The notes: generated by a model not told the origin, from the letters alone. A stretch of 64,000 nt of DNA from Arachnia propionica (GCF_003859805.1 NZ_RQZG01000003.1:1-64000), one strand, 5' to 3'; numbered from the stretch's first letter, positions 42,107 through 52,407 are shown. Numbers and translations: made by a program.

Positions 42107-44341
42107 ATGAGTGATCGGCACGTCGCGGACCGGGAGCCACCCCCTGATCCGATGTGGGAACCTCCGGAGGACCTCCACCTGGCACGCCCTGCCCCGGAAC
42201 CGCAGCCGGGCAGATCGGCAGGGGAGTCCCTGCACGACGCCGCACTCGGGGTGCTCCGAGAACTCACCGGGCGGGCTGATGCGCGGTTCCACCCGGGCCA
42301 GTTCGAGGCCATCGAGGCGCTGGTTGCCGACCGGCGACGTGCACTGGTGGTGCAGCGCACGGGATGGGGCAAGTCCGCGGTGTACTTCATCGCTGCCCTG
42401 CTGCGTCGTCGGCTCGGTGCCGGAGTGACCCTCATCGTCTCTCCCCTGCTGGCACTGATGCGGGACCAGGTGCAGGCCGCCGCCCGGGCCGGGGTGCGGG
42501 CGGAGAGCATCAACTCCGCCAACGCCACCGAGTGGGCGACGGTGGCCGAGGCGTTGGAGCGCGACGAGGTGGACGTGCTCCTGATCTCCCCGGAGCGGTT
42601 GGTCAATGCACGCTTCCAGGCCGAACAGCTGCCGCGGCTCATCCCACGGCTGGGGCTGCTGGTCATCGACGAGGCACACTGCATCAGCGACTGGGGACAT
42701 GACTTCCGTCCCGACTACCGTCGGATCCGTTCGCTCATCGCTGATCTCCCCGCCGGGGTCCCCGTCCTGGCGACGACCGCCACCGCCAATCAGCGTGTGG
42801 TCACCGACGTGGTGGAGCAGCTGGGGACCGGCGGGCACGAGGTGTTCACCCTGCGCGGCCCGCTCACCCGGGAATCACTGCGGCTCGGGGTGCTGCACCT
42901 GGGTTCCTCCTCACAACGCCTGGCCTGGCTCCGTCAACACCTGGGCTCCCTGCCCGGCAGCGGCATCATCTACTGCCTGACCGTCTCGGCCGCCGAGGAC
43001 ACCGCTGCCTTCCTGGCCGAGGCGGGGTACCCGGTGCTCCCCTACACCGGCCGCACCGACCCCGATGACCGACAACGTGCCGAGCAGGCGTTGAAACGCA
43101 ACGAGGTGAAGGCCCTGGTGGCCACCTCGGCGCTGGGCATGGGTTTCGACAAACCGGACCTGGGTTTCGTCATCCATCTGGGAGCGCCCGGTTCCCCCGT
43201 CGCCTACTACCAACAGGTCGGTCGAGCCGGTCGGGCGACGGACCGGGCCGACGTCCTGCTGCTCCCCGGCCACGAGGATCCGGAGATCTGGCACTTCTTC
43301 GCCACCAACGCGATGCCCACCAGGGCACGTGCGGAGGCCGTGCTGGCCGAGCTGTCCGATGTCGCACTGTCGATTCCCGCCCTGGGTGCCCGGGTCGACC
43401 TGAGACGGGGCCAGCTCGAGCTGCTGCTGAAGGTGCTCGCGGTGGAGGGCGCCGTCCGGCAGGTCGCGGGGGGCTGGGTCAGCACCGGTGAGCCGTGGAT
43501 CCATGACGAGCAGCGCTACGACCGGATCGAGGCCGCCCGGCTCGCCGAGCAGGAGGCGATGCTCCGGTATGAGTCACTGCAGCCGGGGCAGTGCCGGATG
43601 GCCTTCCTCACCACCGCACTGGACGACCCCTCCTCGAGTCCCTGTGGTCGCTGCGACACCTGCACCGACGCCTGGTATCCCACCGAGGTCACGCCGGAGA
43701 GCACAGCAGCGGCCCGCACCGCGCTGCACCGGGTCGGGGTGGTCATCGAGCCCCGGTCCCAGTGGCCGACCGGGATGTCGAGCCTGGGGGTCCCCCTCAC
43801 GGGTCGCATCCCCGTCCCGGAGCGTTGTGAGCCGGGGCGTGTCGTCGCTCGGCTGAGCGATCTCGGGCACGGCACCTCACTGCGGCAGCTGTTCGCTGTC
43901 GACGACGATGGCCGGGCCGTGGATGCCCCCGTGCCCTCCTCCTTGGTCAACGCCTGCCTGCGGACCCTCAAGGAGTGGGACTGGCAGAGCCGCCCCGTTG
44001 CCGTGACCCGGCTGCCGAGCCTGGGCCGGCCCACCCTGGTCTCCTCGTTGGCTGCGGGCATCGCCTCTGCCGGGCGGCTGGAGCTGCTGCCTCCCTTGTC
44101 CCTGGCGGGCGACGCGCGCCCCCTCGACCGCTCCACCAACAGCGCCTACCGGCTTCGCGACGTCTGGTCACGTTTCGAGATACCACCGGACCTCTCGGCA
44201 CGCCTGCCGGGACTGACGGGGCCGGTGCTGCTGGTCGACGACCTGGTCGACTCCCGGTGGAGCCTCACCGTCGCCGGACGGCTGCTCCGGCGTCACGGTG
44301 CCACGGCGGTCCTTCCCTTCGCGCTGGGGCTGGTCGGCTGA
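42107..44341 (+). CDS. RecQ-type DNA helicase with a phosphoribosyltransferase-like C-terminus
   Basis: The 744-residue ATP-dependent 3'-5' helicase has Walker A QRTGWGKSAVYF near residue 88, Walker B with IDEAHCISDWGHD, motif IV-VI residues (IYCLTVSAAEDTAAFLAE, ATSALGMGFDKPDLG, YYQQVGRAGRATDRAD) and a zinc-binding cysteine set (CGRCDTC). The last 150 residues end in PVLLVDDLVDSRWSLTVAGR, which looks like the PRPP-binding strand-loop of phosphoribosyltransferases. This fusion is seen in actinobacterial RecQ homologues. The catalytic role of the tail is unknown. It is convergent with the amylosucrase gene, with six bases between stops. Confidence 0.92.
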   Translation: MSDRHVADREPPPDPMWEPPEDLHLARPAPEPQPGRSAGESLHDAALGVLRELTGRADARFHPGQFEAIEALVADRRRALVVQRTGWGKSAVYFIAALLRRRLGAGVTLIVSPLLALMRDQVQAAARAGVRAESINSANATEWATVAEALERDEVDVLLISPERLVNARFQAEQLPRLIPRLGLLVIDEAHCISDWGHDFRPDYRRIRSLIADLPAGVPVLATTATANQRVVTDVVEQLGTGGHEVFTLRGPLTRESLRLGVLHLGSSSQRLAWLRQHLGSLPGSGIIYCLTVSAAEDTAAFLAEAGYPVLPYTGRTDPDDRQRAEQALKRNEVKALVATSALGMGFDKPDLGFVIHLGAPGSPVAYYQQVGRAGRATDRADVLLLPGHEDPEIWHFFATNAMPTRARAEAVLAELSDVALSIPALGARVDLRRGQLELLLKVLAVEGAVRQVAGGWVSTGEPWIHDEQRYDRIEAARLAEQEAMLRYESLQPGQCRMAFLTTALDDPSSSPCGRCDTCTDAWYPTEVTPESTAAARTALHRVGVVIEPRSQWPTGMSSLGVPLTGRIPVPERCEPGRVVARLSDLGHGTSLRQLFAVDDDGRAVDAPVPSSLVNACLRTLKEWDWQSRPVAVTRLPSLGRPTLVSSLAAGIASAGRLELLPPLSLAGDARPLDRSTNSAYRLRDVWSRFEIPPDLSARLPGLTGPVLLVDDLVDSRWSLTVAGRLLRRHGATAVLPFALGLVG

Positions 44342-44347
44342 GCCGTC

Positions 44348-46219
44348 TCAGGAGCCGTGCGTGAACCATCTGACCGCGTAGGGCGGCAGCTCGAGGCCGG
44401 ATGGGGTGAGATCCCAGACGGCATCGTCGAGCAACTCACGAGCCGTCATCCCGAACGGGGTCCGAAGCACTCCCATGGGGAGGGTGACATGCTCCTCCGA
44501 CATGTTGTACAGCTGGATCATGGGACCCATGGGATGGTCACGACGCAGCGCCAACACCCTGCGGTCCCCCACGTCGAGGGTCCTGGACTCGATGCTGGCG
44601 TGCAGGTGCGGGGTGCGCCTGCGCACCTGCAGCACGTGCCGCAGCCAGGCATTGATCTCGGCCGCCGGACTGGTGGGCCGCCAGGCCAGTGCGGCCACGG
44701 CATCCCAGTCCATCCTCGGGCGATGCACCCAACGGTTGTCGGCCGCGTGATCCGGATCCTGGTCGAAGGCGTAGTCGTTGAGCATCCCGATCTCGTCACC
44801 CATGTAGATCAGCGGGACCCCACCGAAACCACAGATCACCGCGTGCAGCAGTCCGACACGTCGCACCGCCAGCCGGGTGGCCACCTCATCGCCCGATTCC
44901 AGGGCCTGTTCCAGACCGGCGAGGGAGGCCAGGGTCCCCGAGATGCGGCGGTCACCGGTCACCGGATTGGCCTGGAACACCAGCCCCTTCGCGAAGGACA
45001 ACGGGAACTCACCGGAGTAGAAGTCGGAGAGGAAACGACGGTGTTCGGCCCCGCTGATGCCGACGGCCTCCGCGTCACGGTCGTCGATGGCCCAGCCGAT
45101 GTCGTCGTGGCACCGGATGTAGGTGCCCCAGGTGGCGTTGCCGGGTTTGGCGGGAAAACCGTCCAGGGCCTGCCGGAGCAGGGTCACATCCCTGCTGGCC
45201 AGCGACGACCACAGCTGTGCCATGAGCGAGTTGTGGTAGGCCAGGTCCGACAACGTGCCGTGGTGGCGCCCCTGCCCGAAGTAGGCGATGAGATCACGCG
45301 GGCCGACGATGGCCTCCGCCTTGAACGCGCAGGCCGGGGCGACGATGCGCAGTGCGGCTCGCAGCGCGGCCGCGATGTCATGGACCGGCGGCTCGTTCTG
45401 GCAGTCGGTGCCCATGACCTTCCAGATGAAGGCGATGGCGTCCAGCCGCAGCACCTCCACACCATGGTTCGCGAGGTTGAAGATGATCTCCAGGAACTCG
45501 CAGAAGACGTCGGGGTTGGCCCAGTTGAGATCCCACTGGTAGTCGTTGAACGTGGTCCAGACCCACCCGTTCACCTCGTCGTCCCAGGTGAAGTTGCCGG
45601 GCGCGAAGTCCGGGAACACCTCGGGCAGGCTCTGCTCGTAACGGTCCGGGACGGTCCGGTCCGGATGGATGAGGAAGTAGTCGCGGTACCGCTGTTCCCC
45701 GGCACGCGCCCGCATCGCCCACTCGTGCTCCTTCGCGACATGGTTGAGCACCAGGTCGACCACCAGCGAGATGCCCCGGTCTCGGAGTTTTCCTGCCAGA
45801 GCGGCGAGATCCGCCATCGTGCCGAGGTCCCTGCGTACGGCCCGGTAGTCGACGACGGCGTAACCGCCGTCGTTCGCCCCGTCGCGGGGCTGCAGCAGTG
45901 GCATCAGGTGGAGGTAGGTGACCCCGAGGTCCTGCAGGTGGTCGAGGTGGTCGGCGATGCCTGTGAGGGTTCCTGCGAACCGGTCGGTGTAGCAGACGTA
46001 GCCGGTCATCTCGGGACGCTGCAGCCAGTCGGGACGCAGCAGTCGGGCCTCGTCCAGCCGACGCAGCTCCGCAGGGCGCTGTTCCATCGCCTGTCGGATC
46101 AGGTCACGCACCCGCTCAGGCAGGTGACGATGTTCGGGGTAGACATCGTTCAGTGCCGATCTCAGCTCGTCCCCATAGCGTTCCCAGCGAAGCTCCAGCA
46201 GCTCCTCGATCTCACCCAT
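44348..46219 (-). CDS. Amylosucrase-type GH13 enzyme
   Basis: The 623-residue enzyme has an N-terminal helical domain and a GH13 catalytic barrel. It shows [32 protein letters not shown], the nucleophile region [15 protein letters not shown], the acid/base region [11 protein letters not shown], and [11 protein letters not shown]. These match the amylosucrase subfamily, which builds alpha-glucan from sucrose or transfers glucosyl groups. No signal peptide is seen, so it acts in the cytoplasm. ATG 46219 ([10 protein letters not shown]) is preferred; GTG 46246 is an alternative. Isomaltulose-, sucrose- or trehalose-forming relatives share the fold, so the reaction is not certain. Confidence 0.85.
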   Translation of the reverse strand: MGEIEELLELRWERYGDELRSALNDVYPEHRHLPERVRDLIRQAMEQRPAELRRLDEARLLRPDWLQRPEMTGYVCYTDRFAGTLTGIADHLDHLQDLGVTYLHLMPLLQPRDGANDGGYAVVDYRAVRRDLGTMADLAALAGKLRDRGISLVVDLVLNHVAKEHEWAMRARAGEQRYRDYFLIHPDRTVPDRYEQSLPEVFPDFAPGNFTWDDEVNGWVWTTFNDYQWDLNWANPDVFCEFLEIIFNLANHGVEVLRLDAIAFIWKVMGTDCQNEPPVHDIAAALRAALRIVAPACAFKAEAIVGPRDLIAYFGQGRHHGTLSDLAYHNSLMAQLWSSLASRDVTLLRQALDGFPAKPGNATWGTYIRCHDDIGWAIDDRDAEAVGISGAEHRRFLSDFYSGEFPLSFAKGLVFQANPVTGDRRISGTLASLAGLEQALESGDEVATRLAVRRVGLLHAVICGFGGVPLIYMGDEIGMLNDYAFDQDPDHAADNRWVHRPRMDWDAVAALAWRPTSPAAEINAWLRHVLQVRRRTPHLHASIESRTLDVGDRRVLALRRDHPMGPMIQLYNMSEEHVTLPMGVLRTPFGMTARELLDDAVWDLTPSGLELPPYAVRWFTHGS

Positions 46220-46261
46220 GCGATCAGCATAGAGGGAGCCGGTCACCGGTGGATCGGCGCC

Positions 46262-47707
46262 TCATCGATCGAGCCACGGGGCGGGGACCCCCGGGGACTG
46301 TCGGTGAGCCTCGAACTCCCGCCAGCTGCACACCGCATCCTGGTTCAGCAGGTCTGCAGGGCACCGGGCGATGGCGTCCCTGAGCTCCAACTTGGCGCTG
46401 CTCAGTTCCACCAGGCGACGCCGCTCACCGGGCTGCTCCAGCCAGTCCTCCTCACGGCGCAGGGCCTGCACCCTGAGTTCGGTGACCCGGTTGGCCCGCA
46501 TCGCGTCCTCCGGTCCGACTCCTTGGATCACCGCGGCGGCACGGGACCAGCCGTGGTCCCGGAAGATCCGCAGCAGCCCCGGCTCCACCGTCATCGCATC
46601 GTGGACGTCCACCTCGGGCGCGATGACGATGGCCCCTGCGGAGTGCGCATAGGCCTGCTCATCACGGCAGGACTCGTCCATGAGGATCTCCGTGGCCCTC
46701 ATCACCACCTGGAAGATGTCGGACTCGGCCATCGAGGCCCGACGGGGCACTCCGTCCAGCTGCGAGGACACCACGTAGGTGCGTCCCAGCTGGAGGTGCC
46801 CGATCGCCATCTCCGCCGGGAGGTTCTCCCGGGCCCCGCCGTCGATGTAGGTCTCGGCCCCGATCGGGACCGGCCGGAACACCCCGGGCAGGGCGCAGGA
46901 GGCGAGCACCCCGCGGGTCAGGTGGTGGGGTCCGGGGTCGAGGAGTTGGTTCTCCCGGTTCAGCATCGCGCCGTCCTGCCGCATGAAGTGCAGGTGACCG
47001 GACTCCAGCGCCACCATCGCGATGCGCAGTTCCATCCCGGAGCTCCGGACCCGCTCGGGGTCGAAGGTCTCGGGGTCGAGGAGTTGTGCCAGGACCGGCC
47101 CCGGCCGGTACATCGAACGGGACTGCTCCAGCCCGGCCCGGGCCGCCACGAGGTCGCCACCCAGTTTCGGGAGGCGTCCGAGGTTCCCGGCCAGTTGGGC
47201 GATGAGGCCGAGTGAGGAGGCCGACTCCGGCTCCTCATCGGGGGTGAGTGCCTCCGTCACAGGATCCTCGGCGCCTTCCGGCTCCACGGTCCCACTCCGG
47301 CGACGGCGCAGGGGCAACCAGGAACGCTGGGGTTCCTGTGTCCTGCCGTTCTGCCCCACCAGTTCCATCCAGGCGGGGGCCTCGGCCAGGATACGTGCGA
47401 GCCAGGGGCGCGGGGTGAACATCTCCTCGAAGTCACGCATCCCGCACCAGAGTTCATCGATGCGGGCCAGGAAGCGTCGTTGTCCGGCCACGTCACCGTA
47501 CTGGGCCAGACCTGCTGCGAGGATCGCCCCGGCAGAGGTGCCGATGAAGGTCGTCGGCACGAAATCGGGGTCATTGGCGTAGAGGTAGCCCAGGGCACCG
47601 ATCTGGAAACTCGCCCTCGAGCCACCACCCGAGAGCACGCACCCGGTGGTCGTCGCCTGGGGCTGGCGGTCGAAGAACGGGATCCCGAACCACCCTCTGC
47701 CTGCCAT
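46262..47707 (-). CDS. Patatin-like phospholipase
   Basis: The 481-residue protein has the patatin signature set: oxyanion loop CVLSGGGSRASFQIGA, nucleophile GTSAGAILAAG and the catalytic Asp in YIDGGAREN. The middle (residues about 130-215) is a basic, Glu-rich insertion (LRRRRSGTVEPEGAED). The C-terminus is helical. Patatins hydrolyse acyl chains from lipids. No signal peptide is seen. ATG 47707 (MAGRGWFGIPFF) is chosen; the longer frame has no start context. Downstream, on the same strand, is the amylosucrase gene. Confidence 0.88.
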   Translation of the reverse strand: MAGRGWFGIPFFDRQPQATTTGCVLSGGGSRASFQIGALGYLYANDPDFVPTTFIGTSAGAILAAGLAQYGDVAGQRRFLARIDELWCGMRDFEEMFTPRPWLARILAEAPAWMELVGQNGRTQEPQRSWLPLRRRRSGTVEPEGAEDPVTEALTPDEEPESASSLGLIAQLAGNLGRLPKLGGDLVAARAGLEQSRSMYRPGPVLAQLLDPETFDPERVRSSGMELRIAMVALESGHLHFMRQDGAMLNRENQLLDPGPHHLTRGVLASCALPGVFRPVPIGAETYIDGGARENLPAEMAIGHLQLGRTYVVSSQLDGVPRRASMAESDIFQVVMRATEILMDESCRDEQAYAHSAGAIVIAPEVDVHDAMTVEPGLLRIFRDHGWSRAAAVIQGVGPEDAMRANRVTELRVQALRREEDWLEQPGERRRLVELSSAKLELRDAIARCPADLLNQDAVCSWREFEAHRQSPGVPAPWLDR

Positions 47708-48067
47708 GGAGGGAAAGTCTAGGGACCCTGAACCTGAAGTGACACTTGAGGTGAGTTGGCCCCCTCGCGACCGTGGTTTTTTCAGGCTGCACTCAGGAAC
47801 ATCGTGCGAGCCCGTCAACCAGAAGTACGACAGACATCGCCCCTTGTCAGAGTGCCCTCACCGGAATCACAGGCCTGGAATTACACCTTTGTCGTTCGGC
47901 CTTGGCCATTCCCGAATTTCTCCACCCGGCCGATGAGATCGGCGATCACAAGGCTTGTGGGAGTCGATTTGGACTTCTTAGTCTCGAGGACGTCGGTGCG
48001 GCCGGAGGTTGAGAAACCTTGGGGAAGCGGCCCACCGGCATGGATGAAAGAACAACTCGGAGGAATC
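47708..48067. other. 360-base intergenic region, no gene seen
   Basis: The region lies between the divergent patatin and SH3b-peptidase genes and must hold both promoters. It has AT-rich patches (for example GGTTTTTTCAGG near 47775 and GACTTCTTAGTC near 47970). It contains the GGAGG (48059-48063) before GTG 48068. I looked for a c-di-AMP riboswitch, common before cell-wall hydrolase genes in actinobacteria, and did not find its conserved core. Confidence 0.6.
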
Positions 48068-49432
48068 GTGAACCGGATCGTGCAAACCAGGCGGGTGGTC
48101 CTGGCTGCCGGCATGGCCGCAGGCATTCTGCAGACGGTGGGCTCCCTGGCTTTCGTCGCGGGGGCAGACGCAGCAAACGTGACCATGCAGGCCACCACCT
48201 CAGTCAACGTACGCAAGGGGCCGGGCACCAGACATACCCGGCTCGGCATGCTGCGCAAGGGGGACCGGATCGTCGCCACCGGCACCGAGGGGAGCTGGAC
48301 CAAGGTGGAGTACAAGGGGGCCCCGGCCTTCGTGTTCTCCCGCTACCTCACCCCCGTCGGTGGGGACGAGGCCACCGCTCCCGTCCCCGGTTCCGCCGGA
48401 ACGGCCTTCACGACGGTGAACCTCAACCTCCGCACCGCCCCGAACCTGAGTTCCCGGGTGCGCACCATCGCCCGCAAGGGCACCAAGTTGTCGTTGACCG
48501 GCAGCAGGAGTGGCGACTTCACCCAGGTCACCTGGCACGGCGAGAACCTGTGGGCGGCCACCCGATACCTCTCGGAGCAGGCGGCGAGTGCACCCGCCGA
48601 CCTGCCGACACCGACCCGCAGGATGCGGGCCACCACGGCCCTGATGATCCGCACCACACCCGACCGTTCCTACAAGTCGCTGGGTGACGTGCCCCGGGGC
48701 ACCATCCTGGACTGCACCCACGTCGTGACCAATGGCATGGTCCAGGCCATCCATCAGGGCAACGTGCGGTGGTTCAACGGGAAATTCCTCGTGGAGGTCA
48801 ATGCCACCGCGGCCCCGGCGCCGTCGCCCCAACCCGCGACGACCACGAAGTACGCCACCGCGGAGCTCAACATCTGGCACTCCTCCACCGGCAAGAACTA
48901 CACCGGCACGATCAGCAAGGGCAGTGAGCTCCAGGTGACCGGGGTGGTGGAGAACGCCCGTGCCCAGATCATGCACAAGGGAGCGGCACGCTGGGTGACC
49001 GCGCGGTACGTCAGTGCCACACCACCCAACTCATCAGGTTCCGGGGACAGCGGCGGCACCCTCAACAAGGGCTGGTCCAGCGGGCTCGACCAGACCAATG
49101 CCAACATCAAGAAGATCGTCCGCCACGTCTGGGCGAACATCCCGGAGATCAAGACGATGTACGGCTGGCGTCGCGACGTCACCCCGGATCACCCGGCTGG
49201 ACGCGCGGTGGACATCATGATTCCCAACTACCGCTCGAACCACGCTCTCGGCCAGCGGATCGCGGAGTTCTTCAAGGCGAACCACAAGGAGTTCCGGGTG
49301 CACTACATCATCTGGAACCAGCAGATCTGGAACATCTCCCGCGACAAGGAGGGTTGGCGGAACATGGCCAGCCGTGGCAGTGACACGGCCAACCACAAGG
49401 ACCACGTCCACATCACCTGCTACGACAACTGA
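48068..49432 (+). CDS. Secreted protein with four SH3b repeats and an M15-like peptidase domain
   Basis: The 454-residue protein starts at GTG 48068, four bases after GGAGG. It has a signal peptide (VLAAGMAAGILQTVGSLAF, cut near ADA) and four bacterial SH3 repeats (TSVNVRKGPGTRHTRLG; VNLNLRTAPNLSSRVRT; ALMIRTTPDRSYKSLG; ELNIWHSSTGKNYTG). A C-terminal domain of about 115 residues carries DHPAGRAVDIMIPNY and NHKDHVHITCYDN. These match the His, Asp and His zinc ligands of the VanY/M15-like family, so it may cut peptide cross-links. SH3b repeats bind the cell wall. It is convergent with the nitrite reductase gene (seven bases between stops). Confidence 0.87.
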   Translation: MNRIVQTRRVVLAAGMAAGILQTVGSLAFVAGADAANVTMQATTSVNVRKGPGTRHTRLGMLRKGDRIVATGTEGSWTKVEYKGAPAFVFSRYLTPVGGDEATAPVPGSAGTAFTTVNLNLRTAPNLSSRVRTIARKGTKLSLTGSRSGDFTQVTWHGENLWAATRYLSEQAASAPADLPTPTRRMRATTALMIRTTPDRSYKSLGDVPRGTILDCTHVVTNGMVQAIHQGNVRWFNGKFLVEVNATAAPAPSPQPATTTKYATAELNIWHSSTGKNYTGTISKGSELQVTGVVENARAQIMHKGAARWVTARYVSATPPNSSGSGDSGGTLNKGWSSGLDQTNANIKKIVRHVWANIPEIKTMYGWRRDVTPDHPAGRAVDIMIPNYRSNHALGQRIAEFFKANHKEFRVHYIIWNQQIWNISRDKEGWRNMASRGSDTANHKDHVHITCYDN

Positions 49433-49439
49433 GGCACCG

Positions 49440-52106
49440 TCACGGCGTGACCTCGACGATGCCGATGGCGCCACGCTCCGCATCGAGGAAGGCGTGGTCG
49501 ACCGCGGTGTAGTGCCCCGCCTCGGGGAAGGTCATCTCGACGAATCCCCCCTGGGCGGCTTCCAGACCGAGAGCCTGGGAGCCGCCCGAGGTGTTCCCGA
49601 AGGGGTCAGTGCGGTCCTTCAGGAGGTACGCGCCCTCGAGGTGGACCGTGTCGAACTGGGCCCCGACGACGTGGAAGCTGGTGCTGAGGTTCGGACCTGC
49701 CGCGAGCACCCAGAACCGCACCCTCTCCCCCACCTTCGCCCGGAACGGCTGCTGCACGTACTGGTAGGCGATCCCGTTGAAGGTCGAGTGGTCCGGGATC
49801 TCGGTCTGGGCCTGGGCCGAGTCCACGTCGGCGGCGGTCCCGGGACTGTCCCCGGTGCCGTCGGCGAGGTAGATCTCGGAGGCCACCACGACGTACTCGC
49901 GGTCCACCGCCGGGAACCCCTCCTCGGGTTCGATGATGACCGCGCCGTGCATCCCGGCCGCGATGTGTGAGCTGACGGGTGGTGTCCCGCAGTGGTACAT
50001 CCAGATCCCGGCCCGCATCGCGGTGAACCGGTAGACCAGGCTCTCGCCCGGGGCGATGGTGCGCATCGGCTCGTCGGGGGCCAGGTTGCTGGCGTGGAAG
50101 TCGATGGAGTGCCCCATGGTGCCGTCGTTGACCAGTGTGACCTCGAACACGTCACCCACGCGACCACGCAGTGTGGGCCCGACGGCGTTGCCGTTGAAGG
50201 TCCAACGACGCTGCCACACCCCGGGTGCCACCTCCAGCGGCACCTCCGTCACCCGCATCTCGATGTGGTGGACCTTCTCGTCACTCAGTGGTGGGGCGAC
50301 CGGGTCCACCACGTTCTGCAGCCGGGCCGAGTCTGCCTGCGCCGGGGCATGGTTGTGCCCGGTCGGTGCCGGTTGTTCCTGACCCGTCGGCGTGCTGCCC
50401 GCCACCTCGAGTGCGAGGACCATCCCGGCCTGCCGATGCCCGACGACGGTGCACCAACCCTGACTCGACTCGGCGACCACGCCGAGGTCGAGCTCCGCCG
50501 TCTCGCCGACTGCCAGCCGGGGTGTGGTCCGCCCGGCGAGGGTGAGGTCGTGGATCATGGTGGGATCGGTGTTGACCAGTTCGATGATCACCCGGTCCCC
50601 CGCCGTCACCGCCACGGAGTCGGGGACGAATCGCATGCCCTCGGCCTTGACCTGGACCCGCACGGTGTTTCCGGTCGGACTCACCGTCCGGGTTGCCCGG
50701 GAGCCATCTCCGGCGGGCTCCAGACCCACCCCGAGCGAGATCGCGACGGTCAGGGCCACGACCCCGGCCAACAGACCGTTCATCGTGATGGCCGAGGGCC
50801 GTTCGGTGTTCCTGCCCGTCGTCGCCCCGGGACCACCCGCCGCCTCAGCCGCCACGGCACGCCGCTCGGTGATGCTGGCCCGGATGCCCCGGAACATCAG
50901 GGGCAGGAACATCGCCGCCCCGAGCAGGCCGCATCCGGCGGCCAGGATCTTCACCCACTGGGTGACGGGTGCCAGGAACAGCAGGAGACCACCGTTGATG
51001 ACCACGAGCCGGAAGGTGGCCCATCTGTCGAACCAGGCGGCTCCGGCGCGGACCACGCGAGGTCCGCCACCGAGCACCGAGGGCAGCAGGTAGCTGAGCG
51101 CCCCGGTGAGGAGCTGCACCGCGAAGCCTCCCGCCCACACGGCTGCCAGGAGCGTCGCCGAGGCGCTCCATCCCGAGACCGGCGTGAAGAGCACCACCCA
51201 TCCGGTGACGGTCAGCGCGATCACCCCCCAGGCCATGGCCGCGAGGATGGAGGCGGCGGCGAACTCCCGGGGTGGCCGGGTGCGCAGTGGCCGGATCAGG
51301 CTCCGCCCCCAGAACAGCAGGACTGCCAGGTGACCGACGAGTCCGGCGACGGCCACCGCCCGGACCCCGGTCAGGGCGCCGGTGATGACCACGGCGATGG
51401 CTCCGACGAACCAGGGCAGGGCCGCCCTGGCGAGGGACTCGGCACGATCGTCCATGCGGGTGCGCAGCACCGTCGGCCAGAAGGTGACCAGCGTGCCGAC
51501 CACCGTCAACCCGATCCAGCCGAGCAGGTTGGCCATGGTGTGGGCGACGAGCACCCGCCAGTGCCAGGTGCTGTCCAGCCCGAGGGCCAGTGCTGCCCCG
51601 AGACCGGCACCGACGGGAAGGAAGGCCGCGGCGAGGACGTAGTACCACACCGAGATCCGGAACCGGCCGGGCAGGGCCACGCGGAGTTGCCTCCAGAGCG
51701 ACCAGCCGTGCCAGACCACCGCCACACAGACGAGTCCGGCTCCGGTGACGACGAGCCACCACCAGGTGGCGGGCACGCCGATGAAGACCGCGAGTGAGCC
51801 GATGCCCAGCAGGCTGAGTCGCCGGCCCTGCTGCCGGGTCGCGGTCTCGTCGGGACGGGTCTTGAGGAGTGCGGCCGCGAAGTGCTGGCTCCACACGAAC
51901 ACCGAGTGGGTGAGGGCTCCGAGCAGCACGAGGTGCACCATGAGCCACGTGGCCTCCGGGACCACCCGGTGCGCGGCGGCGACGACAAGCGCCCCGAGCA
52001 GCCACACGACGATGGTGTGGTCACGCGCCGAGCGCCTGCCGGCCCCCGGACCCCGTGAGCCGCGTGCCCTGCCCTTGTCCTGACCGCCGGTGCGTCGTGA
52101 TCCCAT
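49440..52106 (-). CDS. Membrane-fused copper nitrite reductase (NirK/AniA type)
   Basis: The protein has 888 residues. Residues about 30-440 hold about ten to twelve membrane segments with several histidines (THSVFVWSQHFAAALL; HWRVLVAHTMANLLGW), reminiscent of NnrS-like proteins. Residues about 490-590 are a cupredoxin domain (DLTLAGRTTPRLAVGETAEL; CTVVGHRQAGM). The last 270 residues are a two-domain copper nitrite reductase: type 2 site HSIDFHASN and VDHAFLDAERG, type 1 site MYHCGTPPVSSHIAAGMHG, and FHVVGAQFDTVHLEG. It reduces nitrite to NO on the outer face; the extra domains could deliver electrons. ATG 52106 follows GAGG; GTG 52112 is close. A DUF2249 gene lies 16 bases upstream in the same operon. 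Confidence 0.9.
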   Translation of the reverse strand: MGSRRTGGQDKGRARGSRGPGAGRRSARDHTIVVWLLGALVVAAAHRVVPEATWLMVHLVLLGALTHSVFVWSQHFAAALLKTRPDETATRQQGRRLSLLGIGSLAVFIGVPATWWWLVVTGAGLVCVAVVWHGWSLWRQLRVALPGRFRISVWYYVLAAAFLPVGAGLGAALALGLDSTWHWRVLVAHTMANLLGWIGLTVVGTLVTFWPTVLRTRMDDRAESLARAALPWFVGAIAVVITGALTGVRAVAVAGLVGHLAVLLFWGRSLIRPLRTRPPREFAAASILAAMAWGVIALTVTGWVVLFTPVSGWSASATLLAAVWAGGFAVQLLTGALSYLLPSVLGGGPRVVRAGAAWFDRWATFRLVVINGGLLLFLAPVTQWVKILAAGCGLLGAAMFLPLMFRGIRASITERRAVAAEAAGGPGATTGRNTERPSAITMNGLLAGVVALTVAISLGVGLEPAGDGSRATRTVSPTGNTVRVQVKAEGMRFVPDSVAVTAGDRVIIELVNTDPTMIHDLTLAGRTTPRLAVGETAELDLGVVAESSQGWCTVVGHRQAGMVLALEVAGSTPTGQEQPAPTGHNHAPAQADSARLQNVVDPVAPPLSDEKVHHIEMRVTEVPLEVAPGVWQRRWTFNGNAVGPTLRGRVGDVFEVTLVNDGTMGHSIDFHASNLAPDEPMRTIAPGESLVYRFTAMRAGIWMYHCGTPPVSSHIAAGMHGAVIIEPEEGFPAVDREYVVVASEIYLADGTGDSPGTAADVDSAQAQTEIPDHSTFNGIAYQYVQQPFRAKVGERVRFWVLAAGPNLSTSFHVVGAQFDTVHLEGAYLLKDRTDPFGNTSGGSQALGLEAAQGGFVEMTFPEAGHYTAVDHAFLDAERGAIGIVEVTP

Positions 52107-52122
52107 CCTCACCTCGGACGAC

Positions 52123-52407
52123 TCATCGGACGCGTTCGAGCTTGAGCCGCCAGGACTGTGGACCTTCCTCGAGGTAGGTCACCCGGATGGCATCACCGTG
52201 CCCCTGCTGGATCTCGGCCAGCAGGGGCAGGGGGTTGTGCGGGGCGATGAGGACGAAGGCCGCCCCCGTCTGCAACGAGTTGACCACACCGTGGATGGCG
52301 GCGTGTCGGATGGCGTGCGGGATCACCCGAACGTCGAGTTCCGGTAGGGCGGCGTCGTGCTCGCCACATCCGCAGGAGGACTTCTCGGTGATCGGCAGTT
52401 CGTTCAT
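52123..52407 (-). CDS. DUF2249 domain protein
   Basis: The 94-residue protein has an N-terminal Cys pair (SSCGCGEHD) and a DUF2249 domain (LDVRVIPHAIRHAAIHGVVN, PHNPLPLLAEIQQGHGDAIR). DUF2249 proteins are commonly found with denitrification and NO-handling genes; their role is not defined. It is the first gene of an operon with the nitrite reductase. The SCGCGEH cysteines could bind a metal. Confidence 0.88.
   Translation of the reverse strand: MNELPITEKSSCGCGEHDAALPELDVRVIPHAIRHAAIHGVVNSLQTGAAFVLIAPHNPLPLLAEIQQGHGDAIRVTYLEEGPQSWRLKLERVR

Noticed and set aside
47708-48067. c-di-AMP (ydaO-type) riboswitch before the SH3b-peptidase gene
   Set aside because: The conserved GGGTGAA-type core and flanking stems are not present in the 360 bases.
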